A stretch of DNA of 6,378 nt, taken from JACZSB01 sp965372015 (GTDB taxonomy: Bacteria; Fidelibacterota; Marinisomatia; SCGC-AAA003-L08; TS1B11). The position numbers were made by a program, and so were the translations under genes. Of the stretch, positions 4,935-6,378 are shown piece by piece (the stretch's first letter is position 1; every line of letters starts with the position of its first letter). The notes beneath the pieces are model-generated. The model did no database searches. It had not been told where the DNA came from and was given only the letters and a program-made list of their open reading frames with translations. The stretch is from positions 1 through 6,378 of the forward strand of contig CBDVAP010000145.1 of the NCBI GenBank assembly GCA_965372015.1. The letters are read 5' to 3'.

Positions 4935-6378
4935 ATTGCAGAGCTCATAAAAAAACCCGGATTTATCATCAGTAGTACGGTCCTCATAATATCCGTAATA
5001 CTGACCTTGGGAGTGCTAGCGTTTAAGACAGTTGAGAAAGCAACCCTCGACGAGTTTAACCAGCGCCAGCTCATCCTAGCAAAAGGGGCGGCAAACAGTG
5101 TGGAACTGTTTTTCACGGTCATTGCAAACAACTTAAGGCATAGCGCCCATGAGCCATTGGTGCAGCACTTCGACGGGCCCTTTATCCGGCAAGAACTGAA
5201 ATATGCTTTCAATGAGTTGCAAACGATGGGCGTTAACGACATTGGGGTGTTGGATTCAACAGGTATCTTGAGATACAACGTAACGGCCCAAACGTTAGAA
5301 GGCTCCGATTTTTCCTGGCGGGAGTATTTTCAAAGGGTAAAGACGTTCTCTGCGAGCAATCACTATGTGCTGGAATTCGTGGAATTCAAGGGCACCGATC
5401 TTGGCAAAAAGGGGATCATACTTGCTGTCCCGATTGTCAACACTATGTCGGTTAACGCCTCGGCCACCGAAGAATTTCTTGGAGTAGTGCTTGCGGCGAT
5501 CAAATTGGATACGTTGATCACCAGATTGATCACACCACTCCAATCATCTTTGAGAGGGCATGCTGTCCTTTTTGATTCCAAACTCAATGTGCTCTGGTCA
5601 CCCGATAGATTCCTCAACGGGGTGAATCTGCGCCAAAGACATCAGGGATTTTCGGCTTTCCAACAGATCATCGATGAAATGTGGGTTAGGAACGCAGGCA
5701 CTACCGAATATCGAGCCCCCCGGTTCGATGAGGCTACCGGCAAGTATACTAAGGAAGCCTTGGAGGTAAAATTGGCAGCCTTCGCCTCCATCAACATAGG
5801 TACGAAACAATGGTTGGTGGTAGTACAGGCTCCGAAGGAAGATGCCGTTAGGTTGATCCGTTCGGCCTTTCAGATTCAACTGCTGGTGGTTGGTTTGAGC
5901 ATTCTGATTGTATTGGTAGGTGCTTGGCTTGCCCTGGCGCTGCCGTACCGCCTGAAAAGGATGCTGGAGCGGGAAGTAGAGACCAAAACCGGAGAACTGA
6001 AGGAATCGCACGACCAACTGCTCACGGTCTTCAACAGCCTGGATGCGGCTGTCTACTTGGCCGATCTGGAAACCCACGAAATCCTTTTCGAAAACCAGTA
6101 TCTAAGGGATCTCTTTGGCGACGTGATAGGGAAAAAATGTTGGGCGATATTCCAGAGCGGCCGATCGGGTCCCTGTGAGTTCTGTCCAAACGATCAATTG
6201 CTGACAGCCACGGGGGAGTCGGCGGGATTGATTACCTGGGAATGTTTTAACGAAGTGGCGGGAGGTTGGTACCATGTCTATGATCGGGCGATCAAATGGT
6301 TCGATGGTCGCCTGGTACGATTGGAAATTGCCTTCGACATCACCGAGCGCAAGCAGGCGGAAGAATTACTAGAAGAGA
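4932..6378 (+). CDS. Membrane sensor with double-CACHE and PAS domains (5' part; probable histidine kinase)
   Basis: The frame stays open from the ATG at 4932 to the window end, giving 482 codons without a stop, so the gene is cut at its 3' end. In order: TM1 about 10-31 (GFIISSTVLIISVILTLGVL); a periplasmic double-CACHE sensor about 33-310, with VLDSTGILRYNV followed by SDFSWREYFQRV, typical of the first CACHE subdomain, and AVLFDSKLNVLWSPD in the second; TM2 about 315-338; a charged coiled coil about 340-363; and a PAS domain from about 364 (LTVFNSLDAAVYLADLETHE). The PAS domain ends in the classic IAFDITERKQAEELL linker. Inside the PAS domain lies C403-W and PCEFC (414-418), a Cys set known from a subset of PAS sensors. 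HAMP is absent. The linker normally leads to another PAS, a histidine kinase, or a GGDEF/EAL module, and kinase is the most likely. The protein probably senses a small periplasmic ligand and, through PAS, a cytoplasmic cue. Confidence 0.88.
   Translation, partial: MIAELIKKPGFIISSTVLIISVILTLGVLAFKTVEKATLDEFNQRQLILAKGAANSVELFFTVIANNLRHSAHEPLVQHFDGPFIRQELKYAFNELQTMGVNDIGVLDSTGILRYNVTAQTLEGSDFSWREYFQRVKTFSASNHYVLEFVEFKGTDLGKKGIILAVPIVNTMSVNASATEEFLGVVLAAIKLDTLITRLITPLQSSLRGHAVLFDSKLNVLWSPDRFLNGVNLRQRHQGFSAFQQIIDEMWVRNAGTTEYRAPRFDEATGKYTKEALEVKLAAFASINIGTKQWLVVVQAPKEDAVRLIRSAFQIQLLVVGLSILIVLVGAWLALALPYRLKRMLEREVETKTGELKESHDQLLTVFNSLDAAVYLADLETHEILFENQYLRDLFGDVIGKKCWAIFQSGRSGPCEFCPNDQLLTATGESAGLITWECFNEVAGGWYHVYDRAIKWFDGRLVRLEIAFDITERKQAEELLEE

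Noticed and set aside
5598..6077. Antisense ORF of 159 codons in the sensor gene
   Set aside because: Opposite a continuous 482-codon frame with CACHE, TM and PAS features, so a shadow.
5924..6178. Forward ORF of 84 codons in another frame of the sensor gene
   Set aside because: Overlaps the TM2-PAS coding part in a different frame and has Arg/Pro/Gly-rich content typical of out-of-frame reading.
1..6378. CRISPR array, tRNA, rRNA or insertion sequence
   Set aside because: No regularly spaced short repeats, no cloverleaf-like or rRNA-like sequence, and no transposase-like frame or paired terminal inverted repeats seen on either strand.

Overview
The window comes from a Gram-negative, probably motile bacterium of moderate GC content. 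It encodes an outer-membrane beta-barrel, a methyl-accepting chemotaxis protein (MCP) and a membrane-bound PAS sensor, all on the + strand. The barrel's signal peptide ends in a 'PGQ' context, which resembles exports of the Bacteroidota and related lineages (FCB group and environmental relatives). This is only a hint, and I do not assign a taxon.

Layout: (1) 1-780 is the 3' end of a gene that starts before the window. It encodes an unrecognised acidic, Pro/Ala/Thr/Glu-rich, probably disordered protein. It carries four copies of a short hydrophobic motif (GLIDFLL, GLINYLI, GLLELRL, GLLELML), and the last two sit in a tandem 48-residue repeat. (2) 781-1088 holds no convincing gene. (3) 1089-1988 encodes a small porin-like barrel. 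(4) 2021-4348 encodes a complete MCP (TM, large double-CACHE-like sensor, TM, HAMP, signalling hairpin). It lies 32 bases after the barrel gene and has its own strong ribosome binding site, so the two are probably one transcription unit. (5) 4349-4931 is a gene-poor gap with a long inverted repeat, a doubtful Cys-rich small ORF, and a 40-codon ORF in another frame that ends where the next gene begins. (6) From 4932 to the window end is the 5' part of a sensor protein (TM, double CACHE, TM, coiled coil, PAS with a C...PCxxC cysteine set). It is probably a histidine kinase or another PAS-linked output protein, but the output domain lies outside the window.

How the genes may work together (inference): the barrel could admit small solutes to the periplasm. 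The MCP would sense a small molecule there and signal to CheA/CheW, and the second receptor would sense another ligand and feed a phosphorelay or second-messenger output. No CheA, CheW, CheR, CheB or flagellar gene is in the window. Nothing here proves a new system. The least explained items are the repeat-bearing protein at the left edge and the ORF remnants at 4589-4929.
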